A stretch of DNA of 16,149 nt from CAIQIA01 sp945861105 (GTDB taxonomy: Bacteria > Cyanobacteriota > Cyanobacteriia > PCC-6307 > Cyanobiaceae), in assembly GCA_947488815.1 (NCBI GenBank), contig CANLCC010000049.1, positions 1 to 16,149 of the forward strand, written 5' to 3'. The notes under the pieces were generated by a model. That model was given only the letters and a program-made list of their open reading frames with translations. It did no database searches and was not told where the DNA came from. Positions 6,220 through 12,122 of this stretch are shown piece after piece. Both the position numbers and the translations under genes were made by a program. The stretch's first letter is position 1. Every line of letters begins with the position of its first letter.

Positions 6220-8070
6220 ATGATCCGCCGGGCCGACCCCTTCGTCTTCGCCCCCGCTGAACCGGTGGCCTATGGCCTTGCGGTGGGGCAGGCGTTGGAT
6301 GATGCGGCTGCCAACCTGGCCACCACTGCCCGGGTTGGGGTGGGGGCCGCCAGCCTGGGGGAGCTGGAGCAGGTGCGCGATCGCGACTGGTTCGCCGTTG
6401 AGCTCACCGCCGGGCACCGCTACAGCTTCAGCCAGACCGGCATCAGCCTGGTGGATCCCTTGCTGCGGCTGCGTAACGACAGCGGCCGGGTGCTGGCCAG
6501 CAATGACGACGCCAGTCCGGCTACCCGGGATGCGCTGATCACTTACACCGCCACGACCACCGGACGCCATTTTCTTGATGCCGGGTCCTGGAATGACAGT
6601 CTCACCGGCACATACCGGGTGGCGGTGACCGATCTCACGCCGACACCGTCACGGGATGATTTCGCCGCCGGTACCGGCACCAGCGGCGTGGTGACGGTGG
6701 GCGGCAGCCGCAGCGGTGTTGTGGGTCAGAACGGAGACCACGACTGGTTTCGCGTCGAAGTGCAGGCGGGCCACACCTATGCGTTCCGCGCCGATGGCGC
6801 GACCCTGGCCGATCCGACCCTGAGTCTGCGGGATGGCATCGGCCTGCAGCTTGCGTTCAATGACGACGCCAGTGCCAGCAGCCGCAATGCCCTGATCAGC
6901 TACACGGCGCCGGTCAGCAGCACGGTGTTTCTCGATGTGGGTGCCTTCGCCAATGCCGGTGTGGGCAGTTACACGGTGAGCGCCACCGACCTCACCCCCA
7001 TGGCCCCAGCGGCCGCTGTTGGTTTCAGCAGCCTCGATGGCTATGGCGAAGTGAATGCCGCCCTGGCGCTGGAGCGCCTGCTCGGCCGTCCGATCAGCCG
7101 TGTGCCGGCCCTGGGTGGTGCCTCCTGGAGTCTGGACCGGCTTGACGCCCCCAGTGCCTGGGCCGCGGGCGTCACGGGCGCCGGCGTGACGGTGGCAGTG
7201 GTCGACACCGGCATTGACCTGGGCCACAGCGAACTGGATGGCGCGATCTGGACGAATCCGCGCGAGCTGGCCGGCAATGGCATCGACGACGACGGCAATG
7301 GCTACGTCGATGACGTGCACGGCTGGGATTTTGTTGATGCAGATGCCGATCCAACGGACCTCAACGGCCATGGCACGTTTGTGGCCGGCACCATCGCTGC
7401 CGAAAGCAACGGCAGCGGCCCTACCGGAGTCGCCCATGGAGCCACGATCCTGCCAGTGCGGGTGCTGGATGAGACCGGCAGTGGCGGTTATGCGGCGATG
7501 GTGAATGGCATCCGCTATGCCACCGCCAACGGAGCGGGGGTGATCAACCTGAGCCTGGGTGGCACGCTCGGCAGCCCCGAACTGCAGGCGGCGATCCGCA
7601 CCGCCGAAGCAGCCGGGGTGGTGGTGGTGATGGCAGCCGGCAACAGCGGCCGGTCGGCACCGGGTTTTCCGGCGGCCTATGCCGGCCAGGCGGGGCTGGC
7701 CGTCGGCGCCATTGATGCCACCGGCACCCTGGCAGGGTTTTCGAATCGTGCCGGTGCCGTGGCGATCGACTACGTGACGGCCCCTGGCGTCAGCGTGGTG
7801 TCGACCATTCCTGGCGACCAGACCACCACCTGGAGCGGCACCTCGATGGCCACCGCCCATGTGGCTGGTGTGGCGGCGCTGTTGCTGAGTGCCCGCCCCA
7901 GCCTCACCCCCCGCGACGTCGAAACGCTGTTGACGGGTTCGGCGCGCCACGGTGCAGCGGCCGGGCCGGTCGCTGCGGCGCCGGCCCGGCTCGGAGCCCT
8001 CAGGGCCATGGCCCTTGGCCTGCCCTCGCAGCTGCTGAGAATCATGGGTCGGTCAGTACGGGTGGGCTGA
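6220..8070 (+). CDS. Subtilisin-family (S8) serine protease with two N-terminal PPC domains
   Basis: A 616-residue protein. Two similar beta-sandwich PPC-type (bacterial pre-peptidase) domains come first, about 30-145 and 150-265, each with a DWF motif (D56-W57-F58; DWF again at 175-177), a DPxLxLR strand, an FNDDAS or SNDDAS loop and a closing SYTVSATDLTP-like strand. The S8 catalytic domain follows with Asp329 (VVDTGIDLGH), His384 (NGHGTFVAGT), oxyanion Asn475 (AAGNSG) and nucleophile Ser542 (GTSMATAHVAG). A Ca-binding-like loop DDDGNGYVDD sits before the His block. The catalytic set is complete. I see no Sec signal peptide and no I9-type prodomain; PPC domains are usually C-terminal in secreted proteases, so the order and export route are unusual. 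Location is unknown. Base composition is less GC-biased than the neighbours and it contains the only HIP1 octamer (6377-6384), hinting at a different history. The gene stands alone, diverging from the YCII gene. Confidence 0.93.
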   Translation: MIRRADPFVFAPAEPVAYGLAVGQALDDAAANLATTARVGVGAASLGELEQVRDRDWFAVELTAGHRYSFSQTGISLVDPLLRLRNDSGRVLASNDDASPATRDALITYTATTTGRHFLDAGSWNDSLTGTYRVAVTDLTPTPSRDDFAAGTGTSGVVTVGGSRSGVVGQNGDHDWFRVEVQAGHTYAFRADGATLADPTLSLRDGIGLQLAFNDDASASSRNALISYTAPVSSTVFLDVGAFANAGVGSYTVSATDLTPMAPAAAVGFSSLDGYGEVNAALALERLLGRPISRVPALGGASWSLDRLDAPSAWAAGVTGAGVTVAVVDTGIDLGHSELDGAIWTNPRELAGNGIDDDGNGYVDDVHGWDFVDADADPTDLNGHGTFVAGTIAAESNGSGPTGVAHGATILPVRVLDETGSGGYAAMVNGIRYATANGAGVINLSLGGTLGSPELQAAIRTAEAAGVVVVMAAGNSGRSAPGFPAAYAGQAGLAVGAIDATGTLAGFSNRAGAVAIDYVTAPGVSVVSTIPGDQTTTWSGTSMATAHVAGVAALLLSARPSLTPRDVETLLTGSARHGAAAGPVAAAPARLGALRAMALGLPSQLLRIMGRSVRVG

Positions 8071-8105
8071 TCCCCGCGACTGACCTCAGCCTCTGGCCTC
8101 AGTAT

Positions 8106-8119
8106 GAATAAACTTATTC
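8106..8119. repeat. AT-rich palindrome after the subtilase
   Basis: GAATAA (8106-8111) and TTATTC (8114-8119) are perfect inverted arms around AC, starting 36 bases after the subtilase stop. The 2-base centre is short for an RNA hairpin, so a protein-binding site or chance is as likely as a terminator. Confidence 0.3.
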
Positions 8120-8351
8120 CTGCCAAATCCTGTCACCGCTAGTCCTGGCTGCAGGGTGAGACTTCGTTTTGAGATAATGCTTAAGCTTGGCCATCTTTGT
8201 GTGGATTGTCTTTCATGTTTCAGGGATTAACAGGAAGGTGGTGGTGTGCATGATCTTGGCTGGTGCCTGCGGAGAAGCTTTCCCCCAGGGCGGCAGATTG
8301 CGTCTTCATGAACCTGTCCCCACGGGTCCTTGCTTGACCATGTCACCAATG

Positions 8352-8369
8352 GCCAAGGGCCCGCTTGGC
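8352..8369. repeat. Inverted repeat GCCAAG / CTTGGC
   Basis: Six-base perfect arms (8352-8357 and 8364-8369) around a 6-base GC-rich loop. They are flanked on both sides by copies of GTCACC (8342-8347 and 8373-8378). It lies about 90 bases beyond the hisB stop; the function is unknown. Confidence 0.3.
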
Positions 8370-8402
8370 ACGGTCACCAGGCTGGCTGGGATCGGGTTTT
8401 TC

Positions 8403-8431
8403 GGGAGTGCCTCGCAGGCCTGTTGACTCCC
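8403..8431 (-). terminator. Putative 3' hairpin of hisB
   Basis: GGGAGT (8403-8408) and ACTCCC (8426-8431) form the outer stem, and GCCT (8409-8412) with AGGC (8416-8419) forms an inner stem around CGC, leaving a 6-base bulge. On the minus strand it starts 28 bases after the hisB stop. No U-tract follows in the hisB direction, so termination by it is uncertain. Confidence 0.4.
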
Positions 8432-8459
8432 AGGGTTGATGGGGTGTTCTGAAGCTCGC

Positions 8460-9122
8460 TCACACGGTTCCCGAAGGGCTGTTGCCGGCCTGCTCCAGCA
8501 CTCCTTTGCTGCTGGGGATGGTGCCGGCGCGGCGGGGGTCGACTTCGGTGGCCTGGCGCAGGGCCCGGGCGAACGCCTTGAAGCAGGCTTCGACGATGTG
8601 GTGCGAGTTCACCCCGTCGAGCTGGCGCACGTGCAGAGTCAGGCCGCTGTTGTTGGCCACCGCCACGAAGAACTCCTTCACCAGTTCGGTGTCGTAGCTG
8701 CCGATCTTCTGGGCTGGGATGGTCAGGCCCCAGCTCAGGTGGGGGCGGCCGCTGCAATCCAGCACCACCTGCACCAGGGCCTCATCGAGTGGCGCCACGA
8801 AATGGCCGAAACGGTGGATGCCCCGCCGGTCCCCCAGGGCCTGGGCCAGGGCCTGGCCCACCGCGATGCCCACGTCTTCGTTCGTGTGGTGGTCGTCGAT
8901 GTGGGTGTCGCCCCTGGCGCAGATCTCCAGGTCCAGCAGCCCGTGGCTGGCCAGCTGGTGCAGCATGTGGTCGAGAAACGGCACCCCGGTGGCCACCTCG
9001 CAGCGGCCCGTGCCGTCGAGCCCCAGGGTCACCCGCACGTCGGTCTCGCCGGTGACGCGATGGATGCTGCCGCTGCGCATGGGGGGTGCGCCTGTCGGCG
9101 CCTTGTCACTGGCCTTGATCAT
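8460..9122 (-). CDS. hisB: Imidazoleglycerol-phosphate dehydratase
   Basis: A 220-residue monofunctional HisB. It dehydrates imidazole glycerol phosphate to imidazole acetol phosphate, the sixth step of histidine synthesis, as a Mn-dependent oligomer in the cytoplasm. The diagnostic metal-binding His-rich segments are present: FLDHMLHQLASHG (49-61), HIDDHHTNED (74-83) and the duplicated C-terminal NSHHIVEACFKAFARAL. No phosphatase domain is fused, as is usual outside enterobacteria. The start at 9122 is chosen because AGGGG lies 7 bases upstream of it; a shorter start at Met15 (MRSGSIHRV) is also possible. Its leader is only 53 bases from the start of the divergent antitoxin gene, so the two promoters must overlap. 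Confidence 0.96.
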   Translation of the reverse strand: MIKASDKAPTGAPPMRSGSIHRVTGETDVRVTLGLDGTGRCEVATGVPFLDHMLHQLASHGLLDLEICARGDTHIDDHHTNEDVGIAVGQALAQALGDRRGIHRFGHFVAPLDEALVQVVLDCSGRPHLSWGLTIPAQKIGSYDTELVKEFFVAVANNSGLTLHVRQLDGVNSHHIVEACFKAFARALRQATEVDPRRAGTIPSSKGVLEQAGNSPSGTV

Positions 9123-9129
9123 GACGAAG

Positions 9130-9134
9130 CCCCT
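9130..9134 (-). promoter_or_regulatory. Ribosome binding site of hisB
   Basis: On the minus strand AGGGG stands 7 bases before the ATG at 9122. It supports the longer HisB start over Met15. Confidence 0.6.
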
Positions 9135-9137
9135 GGA

Positions 9138-9178
9138 TTGATGCCATGATGTTGAGCAAGGGGCATCTTGATGCCATG
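9138..9178. repeat. Direct repeat TTGATGCCATG spanning the antitoxin leader
   Basis: The 11-mer TTGATGCCATG occurs at 9138-9148 and 9168-9178, exactly 30 bases apart. Each copy ends in an in-frame ATG (9146 and 9176). The GATGCC half-site appears twice directly and once inverted (GGCATC, 9162-9167). Confidence 0.55.
9162..9175. promoter_or_regulatory. Candidate antitoxin operator (perfect palindrome)
   Basis: GGCATC-TT-GATGCC is a perfect 6-base palindrome ending directly against the antitoxin ATG at 9176. A further half-site lies at 9140-9145. RHH-type antitoxins and their toxin complexes generally bind palindromes over their own promoter or leader, so autoregulation is the natural reading; this is inference from position and symmetry. 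Confidence 0.5.
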
Positions 9179-9442
9179 CGCACCACTCTCACCATCGACG
9201 ACGCTCTGCTCAGGCAGTTGCGCCAGAGGGCGCTCGACAGCGGCAGGCCCTTCAAGCAGGTGGTCAACGACACCTTGCGGGCGGGCCTCCGCCAGAACGC
9301 ACTCCGAGCAGGTGTGCCTCACCGCTGTCCATCGTTCTCGATCGGCGACCTCGCGCCTGGCGTGGATCTGACCAAGGCCAATCAGCTGGCCGGCGCCCTG
9401 GAGGATGACCTGCTGATCGTGAAGCTGCGCCAGGGCAGGTGA
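9176..9442 (+). CDS. VapB-like antitoxin (ribbon-helix-helix type)
   Basis: An 88-residue protein beginning MRTTLTIDDALLRQLRQRALDSGRPFKQVVNDTLRAGL. This is the ribbon-helix-helix N-terminus of DUF2191/VapB-type antitoxins: a beta strand with TTLTID, then two helices. The C-terminal half (around PGVDLTKANQLAGALEDD) resembles the toxin-wrapping tail found in these antitoxins. The ATG at 9176 is preferred to the in-frame ATG at 9146 because the RHH strand must start there; AAGGGG lies 12 bases upstream, a rather long spacing. The stop overlaps the GTG start of the toxin by four bases (GTGA), the standard coupled layout. A palindrome abuts the start and probably serves as its operator. Confidence 0.85.
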   Translation: MRTTLTIDDALLRQLRQRALDSGRPFKQVVNDTLRAGLRQNALRAGVPHRCPSFSIGDLAPGVDLTKANQLAGALEDDLLIVKLRQGR

Positions 9443-9867
9443 TCCTGATCGACACCAACCTCTGGCTTTACGCCGCTCTGAGGGAAACCCCGCACCATGG
9501 GGCTGCCCATGCCTGGCTGGAAGGGGTGCTCAACGGCGAGGAGTCGATCGCCTTGCCCTGGAGCGTGGTGCTGGCTGTGCTGCGGATCACGACCCAGAGC
9601 CGACTGATGCAGAGGCCGCTCACCTCGGTCCAGGCCATGGAACTCGTGGAGGGTTGGCTGCAGCATCCGCTGGTGGAGGTGATCCAGCCGGGCCCAGGTC
9701 ACTGGAGTCTGCTGAGGCGGTTGATCCGGGAGGCCGGCACGGCGGGCAATCTCACCAGCGATGCCCACCTGGCCGCGCTCGCAATCGAGCACAACTGCAC
9801 CCTTTGCTCGGCAGACGGCGATTTCCGCCGCTTTACGAAGCTGCGCTTCTGCAACCCATTGCTTTAG
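9439..9867 (+). CDS. vapC: VapC-like PIN-domain toxin ribonuclease
   Basis: A 142-residue PIN-domain protein of the type first named from Mycobacterium tuberculosis. It has MILIDTNLWLYA with Asp5, LPWSVVLAVLRITTQSR, RPLTSVQAMELVEGWL, then GNLTSDAHLAALAIEHNCTLCSADGDFRRF with Asp108, Asp126 and Asp128. PIN toxins are Mg-dependent ribonucleases that cut specific RNAs when the antitoxin is degraded. The central Glu of many PIN domains is not seen at the expected place (Ala46 in VVLAVLRI), which I believe is common in this subgroup. Translation starts at GTG 9439, overlapping the antitoxin stop. The pair sits on the opposite strand between fabI and hisB, suggesting insertion into that interval. 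Confidence 0.9.
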   Translation: MILIDTNLWLYAALRETPHHGAAHAWLEGVLNGEESIALPWSVVLAVLRITTQSRLMQRPLTSVQAMELVEGWLQHPLVEVIQPGPGHWSLLRRLIREAGTAGNLTSDAHLAALAIEHNCTLCSADGDFRRFTKLRFCNPLL

Positions 9868-9891
9868 CTGCAGCGTCCTGGCGACTGCGCT
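9866..9891. terminator. Hairpin between convergent vapC and fabI
   Basis: AGC plus GCAG (9866-9868, 9870-9873) pairs with CTGC plus GCT (9885-9888, 9889-9891), seven pairs with one bulged T and an 11-base loop. It fills the 24-base gap between the two stop codons. No T-tract is present. Confidence 0.4.
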
Positions 9892-10674
9892 TCACATGCC
9901 GGTGATGCAGTAGCCCGCATCCACATAGAGCACCTGGCCGGTGATGCCGCTGGCCAGGGGGCTCGCCAGGAAGGCCGCCGTGCATCCCACTTCGTCCTGG
10001 GTGACCGTGCGGCGCAGGGGTGCCTTCTCTTCCACGTTGTGGATCATGTCGAGGATGCCGCCGATCGCCGAGCTGGCGAGGGTGCGGATCGGACCGGCGC
10101 TGATGGCATTCACGCGCACCTGCTTCTCAGGCCCCAGTTCGGCCGCCAGATAGCGCACGCTGGCCTCCAGGGCCGCCTTGGCCACACCCATGACGTTGTA
10201 GTTGGGGATGGCTCGCTCGGCGCCCAGGTAGCTGAGGGTGATCACGCTGGCCCCCGGATTGAACAGGGGCTTGGCATAGCGGCACAACGGCGCGAGGGAA
10301 TAGGCACTCACCTCCAGGGCCCTGGCGAACCCTTCGGGGCTGATGGCGCTGTAGTCGCCGATCAGCTCGTCCTTGCCGGCGAAGGCCAGGCAGTGCACCA
10401 GCACATCAAGGCTGCCCCACTGCTCGGCGACCCGGGCAAACACCGCCTCGATCTGGGCCGGGTCCTGCACGTTGAGGGGTTCGAACAGGCTGGGGGCCAG
10501 GGGTGCCGTGAGGTCGCGCACCTTGCCCTCGAAGCGGCCCTTGTCGTCGGGCAGGTAGGTGACCCCCAGCTCGCAGCCGGCGGCATGCAGCTGCTGGGCG
10601 ATGCCCCAGGCGATCGATTTGTTGTTGGCGATGCCGGTGACCAGGGCCTTCTTGCCGTGCAGATCGAGAAGCAT
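9892..10674 (-). CDS. fabI: Enoyl-[acyl-carrier-protein] reductase (NADH), FabI
   Basis: A 260-residue FabI, the short-chain dehydrogenase-fold enzyme that performs the last reduction of each type II fatty-acid elongation cycle. The FabI form of the nucleotide-binding loop is present (GIANNKSIAWGIA, 14-26). The catalytic set is complete: Tyr149 in LSYLGAE, Tyr159 in PNYNVMG and Lys166 in GVAKAALEA, with the substrate-loop region AGPIRTLASSAI after it. The usual C-terminal YVDAGYCITGM closes the protein. It diverges from the phosphopantetheinyl transferase gene by 98 bases, and both serve acyl-carrier-protein chemistry. No strong ribosome site is visible upstream of the ATG. Downstream it converges on the toxin gene. 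Confidence 0.97.
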   Translation of the reverse strand: MLLDLHGKKALVTGIANNKSIAWGIAQQLHAAGCELGVTYLPDDKGRFEGKVRDLTAPLAPSLFEPLNVQDPAQIEAVFARVAEQWGSLDVLVHCLAFAGKDELIGDYSAISPEGFARALEVSAYSLAPLCRYAKPLFNPGASVITLSYLGAERAIPNYNVMGVAKAALEASVRYLAAELGPEKQVRVNAISAGPIRTLASSAIGGILDMIHNVEEKAPLRRTVTQDEVGCTAAFLASPLASGITGQVLYVDAGYCITGM

Positions 10675-10761
10675 GGGGGGTGAGGCGCCGCCGCCGGCGC
10701 AGAGGTCCGATCGGGCGATTCTCCCCCAGCGTCGGCGGCGGGCCAGGCTGGGGGCTGGGTC

Positions 10762-10766
10762 GAGGG
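10762..10766 (+). promoter_or_regulatory. Ribosome binding site of the phosphopantetheinyl transferase
   Basis: GAGGG stands 6 bases before the ATG at 10773. It selects this start over an upstream in-frame one at 10680 that would add a low-complexity Arg/Gly stretch. Confidence 0.5.
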
Positions 10767-10772
10767 CTGGCG

Positions 10773-11519
10773 ATGGAGGTGGCGGCGCCCTGGCCCTGCG
10801 ACCCGTGGTTGCCGGTGCACCCCTGGCGGCCCGGTGAACCGTTCACGCCGCCGGCGGCGGCCGATCCCATGGCACCGCCGCTGCTGCTGCTGATCGACCG
10901 TCGCGATCCGCAGCTGCGACAGGCGGTGGACCGCTGGCGCCACTGCCTGTCGGTGGCCGAACGGGAGGAGGTGCAGGCCCGCCAACGGCCCGACGACCGG
11001 GCGCGGGCCCTGCTGCTGCGCCTGGGGCTGCGCCTGGCCCTGGCCCACTGGCTCAAGGCTGATCCCGCTGCCCTGGAGCTGCGGCCGGGCCCCCACGGCA
11101 AGCCCGAACGGCTCGACGCCGATGGGTCCATGGCGCCAGAGCCCGGCTTCAACGGCGCCCATGCCGGTGACCTGGTGCTGCTGGGCCTGCACCCCTGCCG
11201 GCCCCTGGGCGTCGACCTCGAAGCCGGTCGGCTGCCGCGCCACTGGCCGGTCATCGCCCGGCGCTGCCTGCCGCCCGACCGCTGCGCCTGGCTGCTGGCC
11301 CTGCCCCCCGCCCAGGCGGGACCTGCGTTTCTGGCGGAATGGTGCCGTCACGAGGCCGCTCTCAAGGCCGGTGGCTGGGGCCTGGCGGCCGCGCCAGCGA
11401 TCGAACGCCGGCCGCCCCTGCGGCGCTGGCGTCTCTGCCTGCCAGACCAGCATGTCGGGGCCGCCGCCGTGGTCAGCGCTCCCGGGGAACCGCCAGCAGC
11501 CGCTTCTCCTCTTCCTTGA
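10773..11519 (+). CDS. 4'-phosphopantetheinyl transferase (Sfp/HetI-like)
   Basis: A 248-residue protein of the Sfp-type superfamily, which transfers phosphopantetheine from CoA to a Ser of carrier proteins. Visible signatures: PGPHGKPE (106-112), FNGAHAGDLVLLG (126-138, in place of the usual FNxSH), the Mg-binding GVDLE (146-150) with Asp148 and Glu150, and the WxxxEAxxK helix (W190, E194, K198) in AEWCRHEAALKAGGWG. The first Lys of the classic WxxKEAxxK is His193. Cyanobacteria commonly have a single Sfp-type enzyme that activates the fatty-acid ACP, and divergence from fabI fits that role. The first about 33 residues may be dispensable; Met33 (MAPPLLLLID) is an alternative start. The last 47 bases overlap the convergent lipoprotein gene. 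Confidence 0.85.
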   Translation: MEVAAPWPCDPWLPVHPWRPGEPFTPPAAADPMAPPLLLLIDRRDPQLRQAVDRWRHCLSVAEREEVQARQRPDDRARALLLRLGLRLALAHWLKADPAALELRPGPHGKPERLDADGSMAPEPGFNGAHAGDLVLLGLHPCRPLGVDLEAGRLPRHWPVIARRCLPPDRCAWLLALPPAQAGPAFLAEWCRHEAALKAGGWGLAAAPAIERRPPLRRWRLCLPDQHVGAAAVVSAPGEPPAAASPLP

Positions 11520-12012
11520 GCTTGCTGGGGTCGGGCAGCAGGTCTTTCTCCTTCAGCGGTGGCAGGGGTTCCAGCACCACGTCGGTCTCGTTGCGGGGCG
11601 GCGCCACCCACACGAACCGTGCCGTGGGTGCCCGCAGGCGGCAGAGGGCCTCGCTCTCGTGGCGCAGCTGCCGGCCCACGTCCCAGCGGCCCACCGCCGC
11701 AAAGAACTCGTTGCGGCCGGCCAGGCCCGAACTGAAGGGTGCGCTGCCGTTGCCGTTGAACAGGCGGGCGGCATCGGGGGTCCAGCGGGGGCGGCATTCG
11801 CCGGGCCGGCGGGTGTCGGTGTCGATCCAGATGTGCAGTCCGTAACCATCGGGCTGGTTCACCACCGCCAGACCGTCGTGGGGGCCGTTGCGGCTGAGGG
11901 GGTAGATGCGCCAGGCCAGGGGCTGGTGGCCGGGGCCGCCGCAGCCCGAGAGGGCTGCCGCCAGCAGGAGTCCCAGCCCCTGAGCCCCCGCTCGCCCCCA
12001 GCCCGTTGCCAT
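11473..12012 (-). CDS. Conserved-looking lipoprotein of unknown function
   Basis: A 179-residue protein with a lipoprotein signal: a hydrophobic stretch GLGLLLAAALSG ending in lipobox L21-S22-G23-C24, so the mature protein should begin at Cys24 and be anchored to a membrane. The rest is soluble with strands such as YGLHIWIDTDT and RFVWVAPP and a charged, Lys/Glu-rich C-terminus (PLKEKDLLPDPSKLKEEEKRL). I do not recognise a characterised family. It overlaps the tail of the phosphopantetheinyl transferase gene by 47 bases in convergent orientation and diverges from the aminotransferase gene by 110 bases. No strong ribosome site is seen before the ATG. Confidence 0.75.
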   Translation of the reverse strand: MATGWGRAGAQGLGLLLAAALSGCGGPGHQPLAWRIYPLSRNGPHDGLAVVNQPDGYGLHIWIDTDTRRPGECRPRWTPDAARLFNGNGSAPFSSGLAGRNEFFAAVGRWDVGRQLRHESEALCRLRAPTARFVWVAPPRNETDVVLEPLPPLKEKDLLPDPSKLKEEEKRLLAVPRER

Positions 12013-12122
12013 CGCTGCGCCGCGGTTTCGGCCATCGTGCCAGCCGGATGGTGCCCCGTCGGCCGGTGCCGCGACCGTCTGATTCTGCAGCTTCTGTTAA
12101 GACCCGGTTTAAGGTGGGACCC

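Larger units (their letters stand above)
8071..8459. other. AT-richer 389-base intergenic gap without a convincing gene
   Basis: The gap lies between the convergent subtilase and hisB ends. Its composition is visibly less GC-rich than all flanking genes, with runs such as AATAAACTTATT and GTTTTGAGATAATG. The longest frame (8187-8426, TTG start) has no ribosome site and no recognisable family pattern. Three inverted repeats are present and listed separately. The segment could be a decayed gene, long 3' UTRs or a small RNA locus; nothing decides between these. Confidence 0.6.

Noticed and set aside
6649..7950. 433-residue minus-strand open frame
   Set aside because: Antisense of the subtilase; His/Gln/Gly-rich and without recognisable motifs.
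8187..8426. 79-residue plus-strand frame in the intergenic gap
   Set aside because: TTG start, no ribosome site, no recognisable pattern, and its end lies in the putative hisB 3' hairpin.
10362..11453. 363-residue minus-strand open frame across fabI and the transferase gene
   Set aside because: Out of frame with FabI and antisense to the phosphopantetheinyl transferase; composition is that of a shadow frame.
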